DNA of 64,000 nucleotides from the NCBI GenBank assembly GCA_017311315.1, contig CM029646.1, positions 3,875,738-3,939,737 of the forward strand. Reading direction: 5' to 3'. Every line of letters begins with the position of its first letter. The first letter of the stretch is position 1. The position numbers and the translations under genes are program-made. Origin of the DNA: Dendrocalamus latiflorus (Eukaryota; Streptophyta; Magnoliopsida; Poales; Poaceae). This document shows, piece after piece, positions 49,474 to 62,400 of the stretch. The notes beneath the pieces are model-generated. The model was not told the DNA's origin and made no database searches. It was given only the letters and a program-made list of their open reading frames with translations.

Positions 49474-50418
49474 GTGTGCTTTAGAGAACCATCCAATAAA
49501 AGCGTAGAACTGATCATGCAATTTTATTTTAGGCCTGTTTGGAATCCTCTCCGGTTCGGAATCCAAACGAATCGCAGACGGGTAAATTATGTGGAAACCA
49601 AACAGGGAATCCATCATATCCCGGCGTCGCGAATTGCGCACGGCTTTCGATCCCGTGTCTGATTCCTTTTCCCTTACCAGTAGGGCTATTAATTCCTTCC
49701 TTGTTTTGACAAGATTTGAAATAGGGCTGCAGTGCTAGCTTGGCACCGCATGGCGTCTCGCTCGAAGACAACGGCTGGAGCAGTAGAGACAGAGAAGGCA
49801 AAGCGCCGGCATGAAGATGGAGCTCGAGGCGACTCAGTTGCGTGGTAAGTTATGCAAGTTTACAACTGCATTTTGATCTACTTGCTGCTGCGCGGTCACC
49901 AATCCGTTGTGTAACTAGCCATGGAAGAAGTACTATAATTTCTGTAATAGTCATATTGTCTGTCAAGGCTGATCAAGCACCAGCTTTGCGTACCTTGAGC
50001 AAAATTTCCTACAGAGTTTCAAGTTTTCAAACCTGTTCGGTGAACTTTGCTCTTTTGGTCGGCATCCGGCAAAACCAAAAGGCCAAAGATCAAACAAAGT
50101 AGTTAACATGTGTTGGCCTGCCCGGCTTAATTTCCTGACAGAAATCAATCATGCTGGTGCAAAATATAACTAGCGAATGGCCTCATCAACATACTATCTG
50201 CCAACTGTGGAGGATTACATATATCAAATATGAAATCTACATCATCACAAAATTTAACTCATTACAAGGATAAAGCCCAGCCAACTACAAAACATACACA
50301 GGCATTGGCAGTAGCTAGAGAAAGCCGTCAACTTGGGAGACAACATTACATCTTCATTCTCAGCAAAACTTTACTTATCCAGGACTCCTGTACAACACTT
50401 GAACCTCATGAGCAAACT
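48998..50418. other. Intergenic DNA downstream of the right AIPP2-like gene
   Basis: AT-rich sequence with one compound microsatellite (49395-49471). A block at 49530-49680 with GGCCTGTTTGGAATCC and its near-inverse ACCAAACAGG could be another MITE fragment. No gene was seen. The 3' untranslated region of the right gene must lie at its right edge. Confidence 0.5.
49395..49471. repeat. Compound microsatellite (TG)n(TA)n(GA)n
   Basis: TG, then TA, then GA dinucleotide runs adjoin without a break. Confidence 0.98.
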
Positions 50419-53400
50419 TCACAGCGAAGCTGACGGCGCTCGCGAGCGCACGCTAAGGCTCAGGTCAAGGTCTACTTGCTTGCTAACCTCTACCTGAGTC
50501 GATCCAATCTGCTCCTGCCGAACTGGGAACAGCTCCAGGCACGCTTCAGAAGCTACATCGGGGTCATCATGGTCCATTGGAACGAACTCAATGGACTGAC
50601 GACGCTCCTGCATATGTGGATACTCATTGTCGGCATTGTCAGGGGTCAGCTCTAATTCTACTCCAGTTCTATTGCCAATCGTGGATCCAGAAGTCACCAT
50701 CTCTTCCGGCACTGAGAATAAGAGTGCACCTTCACTGGCCATCTGCTGGATGAGTTGCTGAGAACTCGGTGTCAGTGCGGTGACAAACCCAAACAGTGTG
50801 GTCGTGGGAGGTACTACACCACAGTGGGGTTGTCCATGACCATGCTCAGCAGAATTGATTAACTTGGGAGTGACTGCAGCAGGTCCAGAGTCACTTGATG
50901 GTTTGGTAGTATTTGAGACATCCCACTGGGGCGAAGAGGTGAAGTCTTGCTCATCTTCTTGCTGGTCCACTTTTTCAGCCGCATGTAGTTTACGACCAAT
51001 TCTTGGCTGCAGAAAACAGTTTGATCCAGCTTTTGGCGAGAGTGGCTTCGCAGAGGATGAACTGCTGCCAGGAGAGTCAAGACCTTCTCTCATGGCAACT
51101 TTCATAGCATCCTTTTGTACCTCACGGTTGTGCTCTGCCAGCAATTGATTCTCAACATGCACAACATGCTTCACAACAAAGGTTTCTTGGTCTGATGACT
51201 CACAGTGTACTTCAGATTGTTGTTCCAAAAAATTATGTTCGTGTACCTCCCCTTCCTCTGTGGCACAGGCTGAACCATCTTGTTTTTTTGTTAGAACTTT
51301 ATCAGACGTATCTTCCCTGCGCTTGAACACTCCCCACAGGTAGTGCTTCCCCTGGAACACTAAAATATAACAAATTTTGATCAGTAACCGGTAAACCATG
51401 AGCAAAACATTATGATATAGAAGGCTTTATCCGAAGCAATAACTGGTTCACAAGAACTTTCAATTAGGAAGATTGATAGTAACCATGTAGAACTAGGTGG
51501 AAAGTCATGTCGTGTATAGTACATGCAGAAATCACAAAGAAATCTCCAATCAGACATTACCGTGATATTGCTCTGTCAAAAGAGTAGAGGGGAAGATTAG
51601 CAGCTCAGCGATCCCAACAACAATTTTTAAGACAGCATCACTGTCAATGACTTCCTCCACTAGCCTATCCGATTCACCATTTGGCCTAGAGATACGATGT
51701 GAATGTTAGACCTTTAGTATCACATCAAGCAGAAGAAAAAAGAACCAAAGAAACATGAAGGCAAACACACCTCGTACTGTGTGGGAAGAAAAACAATCCA
51801 ATGCTGTCATCAGTGGGTCCTGAAGTCTTCCAGCTCTTTGGCCAGGCTTCCAGCCGAGGGAGCTTCATTACTTCAACTGTAGGTTGCAACAATTTTGACA
51901 ATTCCCACACTCTCTGACATGCTTTGGTCGACAGGTGTGCAGCCAACGCTACGAACACTTCGTTGTTTATCTTAAAGATTCCACTATAGACATAAAAATA
52001 GAAGACATCAACATTTTACACAAAAGAACATAACTATGATTCACAGAGGGAAAAAGATCATCTAACATACCTCCAAACAGGCACATCAATGGGTTGTGAA
52101 TAAATATAACATTGTTGATTTGCAGATTCTGAATCAAATGCAGTTCTGGATTGGAGAAGATGATCCTTTGCGACAACAGTTTGTGATGCCAACTTTGCGA
52201 CATCATTCAGAACACATTCAGCATTCTCAACACCTGTAATAATCTCTTCATCTTCTTCATCCCCATTTGCCTCTATGTATCTTCTGCGTTTCTTCACAGG
52301 ACAAGTAATCTCAGAAGATTGAGAAATCAAAATATCCAGCTGTACAGCGTGCTCACCATCTTGTACACATTCCTGCTGCTTCACTGGCCTACCATTCTTG
52401 AGATCTTGGCCATTCAAATCTCCAGTCTGTACAGCCTCCACATAATCTTCGGTGTCTATTTTATTCTTCTTCATTGATCCATCACACTCAAGCGATCGAG
52501 GATTGGAATCTTCTGGCTGCACATCTGCAGCCTCTTCTACTTCGTCATCATCGTTGTCTGGGAGAATGAGACGTCTTTGCTTCCTTCGGTTGTCCTTGAC
52601 AAAATTTTGAACAGTATCAGAAAGTTCCACCTCTACTGCACTGGCTTTGAGAACAATGTTTGCTTTCGAAGAGGTTTCCGAGAAGGAACTTGAAAAGGCC
52701 TGATCCAGTAGCCTAGATGGTTCACTCTGATTTCCCCCTGTTAAGACTGGTGTCACATAACTGCCCTTTGGATTTTCAATGTCAATGTGCTCAGATGGCA
52801 CACAGTTGCTTTCCTTTGGAAGCACAGCCATATTTGCTGAAGATGACATGGCTCTGTTTACAGCATTTTTATGCAGAGCAGAAGGCTGTGGCACACTGGC
52901 AGCCATTCTTAGCAAATCATTGCTAGCCTTATCATCCAGCTGAAATCTGGCCTTTTTCTTGTCTCTTTCCAACGTGAAGTCATCAATGACATGGTCATCA
53001 CTATCACAATGTGTTTCAGGCTTGTCCAGGTTTTTCAGTGATTCGTCTACCCAGTACTTCCTTGACTGTGCACCAACCACAGTTTCGTTATCTTTTACAA
53101 ACTTGACTTTCATATTTTCACAGCCAAGTGGAGCATGTGGATTCAACTGATTGTCATCTCTCATTTCAATATTCATCCCCTTTGACTTGCCATGATCAAT
53201 GTGTTTGGAAGACAAAGATGCACTACGATAATCCTCCGCTGGTGATACCTGCCTTGGAGTCACTTTGCCAATAGAAAAAGGAAGTTTTCCTACGTTACTT
53301 TGGAGGTTACTCTGACCAGTTTGGTTGTCCTCAAGTGCAGACCTCGGATTGGAACTTCCCTTTGCCTTCAAAGAGTAATATTGCTTACTAGGATAATGAT

Positions 53401-56400
53401 GAGTAAAATGAACTTCACTGAATGATGCATTTCCAAATGATGCAATTATCACCTCCCCCTGCCTCTCCTCATATTTGTCGCTCCTCAAGAGTTCATCTGA
53501 TCGTTTATTCTCCAGCTTTGAGCTATCTTCACTAGTAACAGAGCATTCCTTCACCCTGAAGGGATTTGATTCCTCAGAATTATCCAATATTGGAGTGACA
53601 ATTTCCCTGTCTTTCAGGCACTTCGATTTGTCACCATTCTTTTTCTCCAGAACTGAGTTTGCTCGCTCATTTTTGGGATTTGATGACTCTATGTTCTTTG
53701 ATCTTGAACCCAAACCATCCTTGGATGATTTTAATACATCAACATTCTTTGTCTTCATAACAAACCCTCTGATTGGCTTTGTGAGTGATTGTGTGGCGTT
53801 ACTTGATTTGTGAGCCAACCCTTCTATCGCCTTCAAAATGTGAGATTGCTTGGTACTTCCTAGTGGGTCACTTAAGCGGTCCTCAATCAAGGGGGAGGGG
53901 GTAGGCTGCTGAACATCCTGCAATGAACAATATGAGCCACCCTGCTCCTTTGGGAGGTTCAACTTCTCTGCAATTTTTGAAGGAGATTCAGAACCATCCA
54001 ATGGCTTTTGGAGATTGGTTTGTTTTACCCTTGGTGGCAAGCCATTTGCAACATGATCATTGTTTAACATATGAACAGAATATTTATTGTCAACCTGCTG
54101 GTTCTCACCGTTGCTGGCCTTTGCTGTTTCCATGGTGATGGCTGCACGAGAATGAAATGCCTTACCACTAGTGCAAGCATTGTTTGTAGCATTGTGCTCT
54201 CTTCTATTGGTCTTGTTACCCATTGGTCGCATATTTGACTTTTTTCGCCTGTGCTTCCTCGCCAAAGAATTCATTCTTGTAGAACAAATTCTTTTAAGAG
54301 ATGTACTTTTAGTCTTGTATGATTTATTTTTATGGTTTCTCCGTGGTTCTGATTCCTTTGTTGACTTCAAACTCGCAGTACTTGGCTGCCTTTTATTTGG
54401 CACCTTCTGTAAAGATCTCTCGTAAGTAACTTCACTACGCCTTTGTTGGCATTCATAGCACAACCAGTCTACTAACGATCCATCAAAAACAACTTCGTCC
54501 AAACAGTATCTACAAAATGACGAATAACAATAAGCAAAGAGCAAGTACTACTTTTTTTGAAAACCATAAAAGAAGACTAAATAAGTAGCAGTGTAACACC
54601 AACACCATTAAACTAGAAAAAGAATCACATCTGATGTGATTAATGATACATTTTTCATAGGAAAAATAAACTTATTGTTGAGTGTGTCCTTTAACAAGCA
54701 TTAACACAAAGAAAAAAAAAAGTTGGACCTGATTCAAAATAGATTTAGATTTCCACCAAAGGTGCAGCCAAAGCTTTTATAGAGCAAGTAGCAATTTGCA
54801 TAAACTTAAAAAAACAGATGAGCCAGGTACAATTATATGCCCCTGTTTTGCAAACATTAACAATTCAACTAATTTTTTGCAGTACCTATAGAGAAACAGA
54901 TCACCATAAATATGATATCTTTCACCTAAAAATTAACAGGGACAGACATGAATTGCAAGGCCTAAGGAACATTATCTATGAAATAGAACTTCTGCAATCA
55001 TTCATGCATAAGCCGTCCATCTAACATACAAATAGAACTTCAAATATCTGTCCACACAGCCACTGTTCAAAGTTTGCACAGGAAATATATCATAGTTTAC
55101 TAAGATAAGATGCCTCATAATATAAAAATGTGTTGACAGGTGGCAGCACATCCAAAACTATATGCTTCAGGCGGCGAGAATCGAGAAAAATTGCCACATT
55201 CCAAATAGGGCCTAAATGGTGTAAATCGTATAAAACTTGTAGTTAAACATGCATATAGAGGAATACAACTATTTACTAAGCATCTGTGCTACATAGTTAA
55301 ACATGCATATAGAGGAATACAACTATTTACTAAGCATCTGTGCTACATGCTATATTTAATACAGAAAATTATTATTATGGTGAAAAAACATACTGGTGCG
55401 CGGCAGCTCCTTTGCAGTCATTGCAAGATACTAAAAGATATTCATAACCAACATCTCCACATATTTCACATACAGTAATCTGCATAATGCCAAAATAAGA
55501 GTTATGAAAGTAACTCACAATACTTCCATCAAACTAAGTGATGATATTTGTTGGTAGACACAACAAACAGTTGTAGCTACCAGTGACCATTATCTTAGGG
55601 GCCCATCTGCCAATAAACACCAAAACAAAAAACATACTTTTCAAATAAAAGGGAACTAAAAGACCAAAATGTCCATGCTCTCTCTGCCCCACAATCTCCC
55701 CAAATATGAATGTACTCTATCCGCAAACCCAGTAATCTTCCCCAATATTTCTCATCTCTCTACCACTATCATGTCAACCTCACCTATATTAGAGAACAAA
55801 GACATGAAGTCACATCCAAGCGATCTTCCCAAATATAGGCCTAGCAAGCAAAGCCCACCCAACCAACCTTTCATCCTCTTTCCACACATCTTGTCACTAA
55901 CCGATAAAACCAACCCCTCGCTGTCTTATCTGCTATTCTTCTATAAAACAATGGTTCCTCTACACTACAACACTCCCCTCCAAAATCTACTAGCTCACCA
56001 GTGTTTGCTTGACCCTAATTGTCGTGCTACTCCAGTACCATCGCTGCCACATTCCATTTACATCCCTGCTTGTAAGTTGTACTCACCATTTGTTGCTGTC
56101 AAAATTGTTCCAGTGTAACCAATGCCAACAAACCACAACTCGTAGCTAGCAAGGGTACCAACCCCGCCCCCAACTTTACCCACCCACCCAAACAAAGCTT
56201 TACATACACCTACCATGGCCCAAACCTCCCTTGGATGGTGGGCCAACTAAATATGCAGGATACAAAGTTATGATAACATATATCATCTCTTTGGGCCAAT
56301 TTGTGGTTGTTGTGATGTGTTGTGTTGCATCATCTTTTTCTTGCTCAATGATATTTGGAATTGCTCTCATATTTTCTTTAGTAATTGCCCTCATATTTTC

Positions 56401-59400
56401 TGTTATTTGGAATATAACAGCATCTTTTTGAAAGATTATTTAGGAAAAAATAGGTAACCAAACAATGAAGTATTTTAAAACGATTCCAACAAATGAGATT
56501 ATCATAAATATAGTAGAGCCTTATGGATTGGGCATCATTCACCAAATGGGTAGAGCTACTAGAGGCATAAGGTTAGTCAAAATGGGTAGAGCTAATAAAG
56601 ATTTATGGTTAGTCAAGAGTTGTATTGTAAAATTATGGGCATGTTTGGTTGGAAGCCACACATTGGGGTACCACACTTTTTGTGGCTTACAAATCGTTCG
56701 CCACAAATGTGGCAAGTTTGGCTAGAAATTGTGCCCTATGACAGGAGGGGCATGGGGCTCTTTTCCACATTTTTCCACACTAAAATTAGGAAATCTTTTT
56801 TTTTCTCGAAAACGCAAGAGAGCTACGTTTCATTGCATTAGGGGGATGAAAAAAGGGGGATCCCCAACAGGAACCTCACTCATACGGGGACCAAATATGA
56901 ATGAGGCTTTTACACAGACTCAAGAATCATATACAAAGCGAACAAGCACGACTCGACCTAGACCTTTCTGACCTAGGTTGCAAGCGCAAGCCCTAACCCT
57001 TGCAGCTTCTTCGCACCAGCCATGCACCAAAGGCTATGCTCGTCCTTCAGCTCACTCAAAATCGTGTTAACCGAAGGAGAAGCCCCCTCAAACACACATG
57101 CATTCCTATGTTTCCATAAAATCCAAGCGCCGAGCATAATTAGAGTGTTCACTCCTTTTTTGTGCTCCTTTTTAACTCTTCTCATCGTCTTGCGCCACCA
57201 ATCTGCAAAGCTCCGTTCGTTTTGCCGTGGGGCTAAATCTGCTAGGTCCAACGGATTGAACAATCTGAACCAAACTTGTCTTGCCACAACACACGTTGAT
57301 AAGAGATGTTGTATCGTCTCGTCTTCTTGATCGCATAGTGGACATTTATCCGGATGAGAGAGGCCCCTCTTAGCTAGCATATATCAAAATTAGGAAATCT
57401 TTGGCCTATTTACAACCAAGACTTAGCATATTTGCCACCATTTGTTGGTTCTTCTATCATGATTGTGTTGTACAACACTTTCTTAGACCATAACCTATAC
57501 AAACTAGTCCCAATTCTTAGATAACCTATCAAGACGAAACTATAAACAAGCTGTCTGTACAGATCAATTTAGCTGCCACAAAAGGCAGTGCCTTGCTGTG
57601 CAAAGGTACAGTAACCATTCAAACATCCATTTTGCATCATCCTACCATTTGGTTAGTTTTATATTTTAACCAAGGGAATATTTGATATATGCCACTGTTT
57701 AGTGGCTATTTTAGAGATATGTCACTCCCAAGTTGTTTCTTCAGAATATGCCACTGTTATATGAGATTGTTTTGATATATGCCATTATGGAGGATTACAA
57801 GCTATTTTCCCCTAATACGCCCAATGTATTTAACCCTTATTTTCATATAGACCGAAATGTCCTCACCGAATTCACTCAAGATACATGGTTGGACCCAACC
57901 AGGTGCTTGTCGGAACACACATCTTCTCCGGTCGATCCCTTCTCACTCTACCACTGCTGCCATGGACTGCTCTAGGCTTCATCGCTGCCCACGGTCCCCG
58001 CCCCCAACTCTGGCAAAGCACATGGAGTGGGATGCTCCCCTATGTTGCCTATGGACCTTGCCCCCACACTGCCGCCACGTACAATGTGCACCCTCTGACA
58101 CCGCCGCCTAAGGCCCTGGACTCCAGAAACACCTATGGCTCCAGCTGCCGCCTGCGGTCCCCTCCCCTAACACTGATGCCGCTTGCGGTCCCCTCTCCCC
58201 TTTCCCAACACCGCTGCCGCCTACAGTCCTAGCCCCCAATACTGCCACCACCTGCAACAACGCCCCCACATGGATGCATGGTTCTTGCACAGGGTAGGAT
58301 GCTGTGAAATTTGCCATCAAAATTTGGTATTGGGTTGATCCATCGTATTGTGTTTGAAATAGGGGCGAACCGTCCCATGTGGCCAGATATGGCGGCCACC
58401 ACATGTAACACCTTACACCTGAGCTGGCTCAGCCCAGCCCGGCCCAACTCGTAGCCCTATAAGAGAGAAGAAAGCCAAGTGGAGAAGGCAAAAGCCATTT
58501 TGGCTTCTCCCTCATGCTCACCTTGCTGTCGCCCCCGCTCATGCGAGCTGCTGCCTCCCCCTTGCACTTGCTACCGCCGGCGCCACCATGCCCTACTGTT
58601 GCCGGTGCGTCACTATCTCCCACGCGCCGCTGTCGGTAGCCACCAGCACCACCTTCACTTAGCACCGTCGCTCCCCGGCCGTGTCTCGCCTTCCTCGTCC
58701 TCTGCTGCCGCCACTCCACCCCATGGACGCGCCTCACCTTCCTCTGCCCCGTAGCTCACCGCCGCTCCCCTGCTCCGCCCGGCTGTTCCCCGCGCAAGGA
58801 GGCAAGGGGAGAGCTAGGAGCTGTCTGTGAGGGGAGAGGGGCCGGCCAGTCGAGGAGAGGGCAGGGAGGAGCCGACCGGCTGAGGAGAGGAAGGGGAGGA
58901 AGAGAAGAAAGAGGAAGAAGAGGAGGCGGCCGGTATAAGCTACAGTTACCGGCCGCTATACCAGTATAAGCTACAGTTACAGATGCATTACATGGTATTG
59001 CATTGCATGAAAGTGACAGAAAAAGTGATACAGTTACAAAGAGTTATGAGTTTACAGTTTATAGTTAAAGACCTGATTTATAGTTTACAGTTACGGATTC
59101 GATTTATAGTTTACAGTTACAGATTTGATTTACAGTTTACAGTTACGGATTTGATTTACAGTTTACAGTTATAGAGTTGATTTACAGCTTACAATTTATG
59201 AAATCGATTGAATTGCTAAAGTGATGTTACTGTTTTATCGTGTGTTTATAGTCGAGGTGTTGTGGTCGTAGCTAGTGGTTGAAGACTGTGGTCATAGCGA
59301 GTGGTCGAAAACTATGGTCGTACCCAGTGGTCGAAGATAGTAGTCGTAGCCAGTGGTCGAACACTACGGTCGTAGCCCGTGGTCGTAGACTATGGTCGTA

Positions 59401-62400
59401 GCCTGTGGTCGAAGATGATGGTCGTAGTCGTGGTCGTAGCCAACCGTCGTACGTTGTGGTCGTACGCTATGGTGGTAACTACAATGGTCATAGCCAATCG
59501 TCGTACGCTGTGGTCATAGCTACAGTGGTCGACAGTCGATTGTCGTAGCTCCAGTCGACCTCGATGCTAGAAGACCTGTGTGGTCGGAGCTGCAGTTGAG
59601 ATGCTGTGGTCATAGCCAGTGGTCGAAGACGGTTGTCGTAGCCAGTGGTCGAAAACTGGTCATAGCCAGTAGTCGAATATTGTGGTCGTAGCCAGTAGTC
59701 GAATATTGTGGTCGTAGCTAGTGGTCGAACACTGCGGTCGTAGCCCGTGGTCATAGCCTGTGGTTGAACACTGTGGTCGTAACCAGTGGTCGAAGCTCGT
59801 GGTCATAGCCTGTGGTTGTAGCATGTGGTTTTAGCTTGTGGTCGAAGACGGTGGTCGTAGTCCGTGGTTGTAACTCGTGGTTGTAGCCCGTGGTCGAAGA
59901 CAGTGGTCGACGATTGATTGTCGTAGCTACAGTTGACCTTGGTGCTAGAAGACCTGTGTAGTCGAAGATACAGTCGAGGTGTTCTGGTCGTAGCGAGTGG
60001 TACGAAGATTGTGGTCGTACCCAGTGGTCAAAGACAGTGGTCTTAGCCTAGGTTACAACAATGTTTTTTTTTCTTGATGCGATTCCCACCAGTCTGCTAG
60101 GAAACAGTACGTCTATTCATACGTTCATATGTGCACACACACAAGAACTGGATGCTATTGTGATGATTCTATCAAATCTAAGTACGTTTACAAGGACTGC
60201 CTCTCCATTGGTTTATGTGGGAGACGATATACTGCTCTCACAAATGCATGCATATACACTACACTCAAGTACTCAGAATCTCAGTATTGGCAATGACAGC
60301 TTCTTGTTAAGCGAATATTGCTATGTATGATGATGATATGATGTTTATTTGTATCATAATATGTTGAGTAGCTCCAGTTCTATTGACTCTTTTGCTGCTG
60401 TTGTTGTTGCTATCTATATCTGTTTTGTTTCCTCTAGAATATGATGCGAACTGACATTTTCAGAGTAAAGCATACATGTTAAAAGAGTTAGGATGAACAT
60501 ACTAAAGTGATGACTTACCTCTATCTTCATTTAATAAAAAAATTGGGAGGCTACAACAATGTTTTTTTCGTTTCTTAAAAATCAGTCCATCATCAAATGT
60601 TTTCCTTTGTTAATATTTTATGAACTATCAAACATGTGTTTCCCCTATATATCCATGTCTTTTAAATGTTTTTGTTCCGTAGTAACGCACGGACATTCAA
60701 CTAGCTCCTTAAAAAGTTTGAGTTAGTGGTAGTCGGTCCGTTTTCTCCCACCCCTCCTCACAAAAAAGCAACGCCGACCTGTGGGCCTCTCCCACCCCAA
60801 CTCACAAAAAAGCTTGCACCGAGGGGCTTCTCCCCTCCCACTGAATCCTTTCCCCCGTCTCCCCCATTCTCCACGCCACCGTTCTCTGCGCCGCTACCCT
60901 CCCCCCACCAAATCCTCTCCCCCGGTTCTCCGTGCCGCTACCCTCCCCCCCCCCCCCCCCCCAATCAAACCCTCTCCCCCGTCTCCCCCTTCTCCCCTGG
61001 TCATATTTGGACCACAAGATGATAGGATACAAGAGCTTGAAGGTAAAAACCAAGTAAATAATATATACATGTATGCATATCTTTCATAATTAAAATAATT
61101 CTCCCTTTAAACAGAACTGCCAAGTATGCTGCATGAAAATAGGGTTATTTAGATATATACCATTGTAGAGTTCCTAGTTCTGAAATATGCCACTACAAAG
61201 TGACGGCTTCGAAATAAACCACTGCAGAGTTGACGTGTTTGGGAAAATGCCACTTCTATACGTATTTCACATGTATTGGACAAAAACCCTGTTCCGCTAG
61301 GTGGCCACCTAGCCCGCCTAGGTGGCGCCCTCCCACCTTGCCGATTTGGCCCGCCTAGGTAGCGCCTAGGATAACACTAGACAAAAATGACCTTATATTC
61401 TTCCTCCCATGGCCGTGCTCTTCCCATCTCATCTCGTGGCCGTGGCCATGCCCTTCCCAACTCGTCCTGTGCCTATAGCCGTGTTGTTCCCAGCTCAAGA
61501 CTTCCTTCTCCAATCGCAAGAAACAAAAGCAAGGTAATCCCCACAAGCTCCCCAAAAATCACGATTCTATATCAAACCCCCCACAGATCTCAACATGAAT
61601 CCATGGAATGCCTCGCATAAGCTGCAATTCCTTTGTGCCCCTGCTATCCTTGCTCTTCCTTGCCCACATGGAATCCAATTGCACTGAACTGGACCATTGA
61701 ATTTGGTAAGAATGATGAGACATTTGATTGGGAAGAAGCTACATTGAATTGGTTGCTGCAATAGGAGAACTTGATGGTGAACATGGGCTGCTTCATGCTG
61801 CCCTCACCAGCACATGCAGGCTGCACTCGGGCTTGCCGTCAAACTCGAACATGAAACAGGGGTCGGGCTCGGCATGGATGGTGAGGTTGAGCTGCAAGGC
61901 GGCAGAGGTGGAGAGGACATCAACAGGGCGCAGCGCGACCAGCATTTTGAGCGCAATGTTGCCGATCAGCACCTGCACAAACGGGTATGGGTCCATCACC
62001 TCCCTGCTTCTACTTCCACGACCATGCACCTTCACACGGCAGCCATGGAAGGGGTGAAGGAAATGGGAGATGGGAGGGGTGAAGAAGATAGGAGTATTGT
62101 GGTCTAGTTTTCCTGATAATGACATATCTTAAATTTCGCCTATTTAGACTATGTACAATAGTGCGATGTTAACCATCTATAAATTTTATCATATAGGATA
62201 CGAGATAATATAGAGGAGAGAGAGCACATAATTCAATCATTTATTAGTAGTTGAATGTAACACGATAAATAAGACATATTGTATGATAGAAAAGCTGTAG
62301 AAATATGTAAAAAAATTTATGAGCTGTTTTTAGTGTAATCTACAGAAGATGACATGACATGAAGGATATTATAAATAGCAGTTTTCTATACCATTCTGCA

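Noticed and set aside
55669..56118. 149-codon plus-strand frame in the downstream part of intron 1
   Set aside because: Low-complexity Pro/Ser/Leu composition, no domain, opposite to the host gene.
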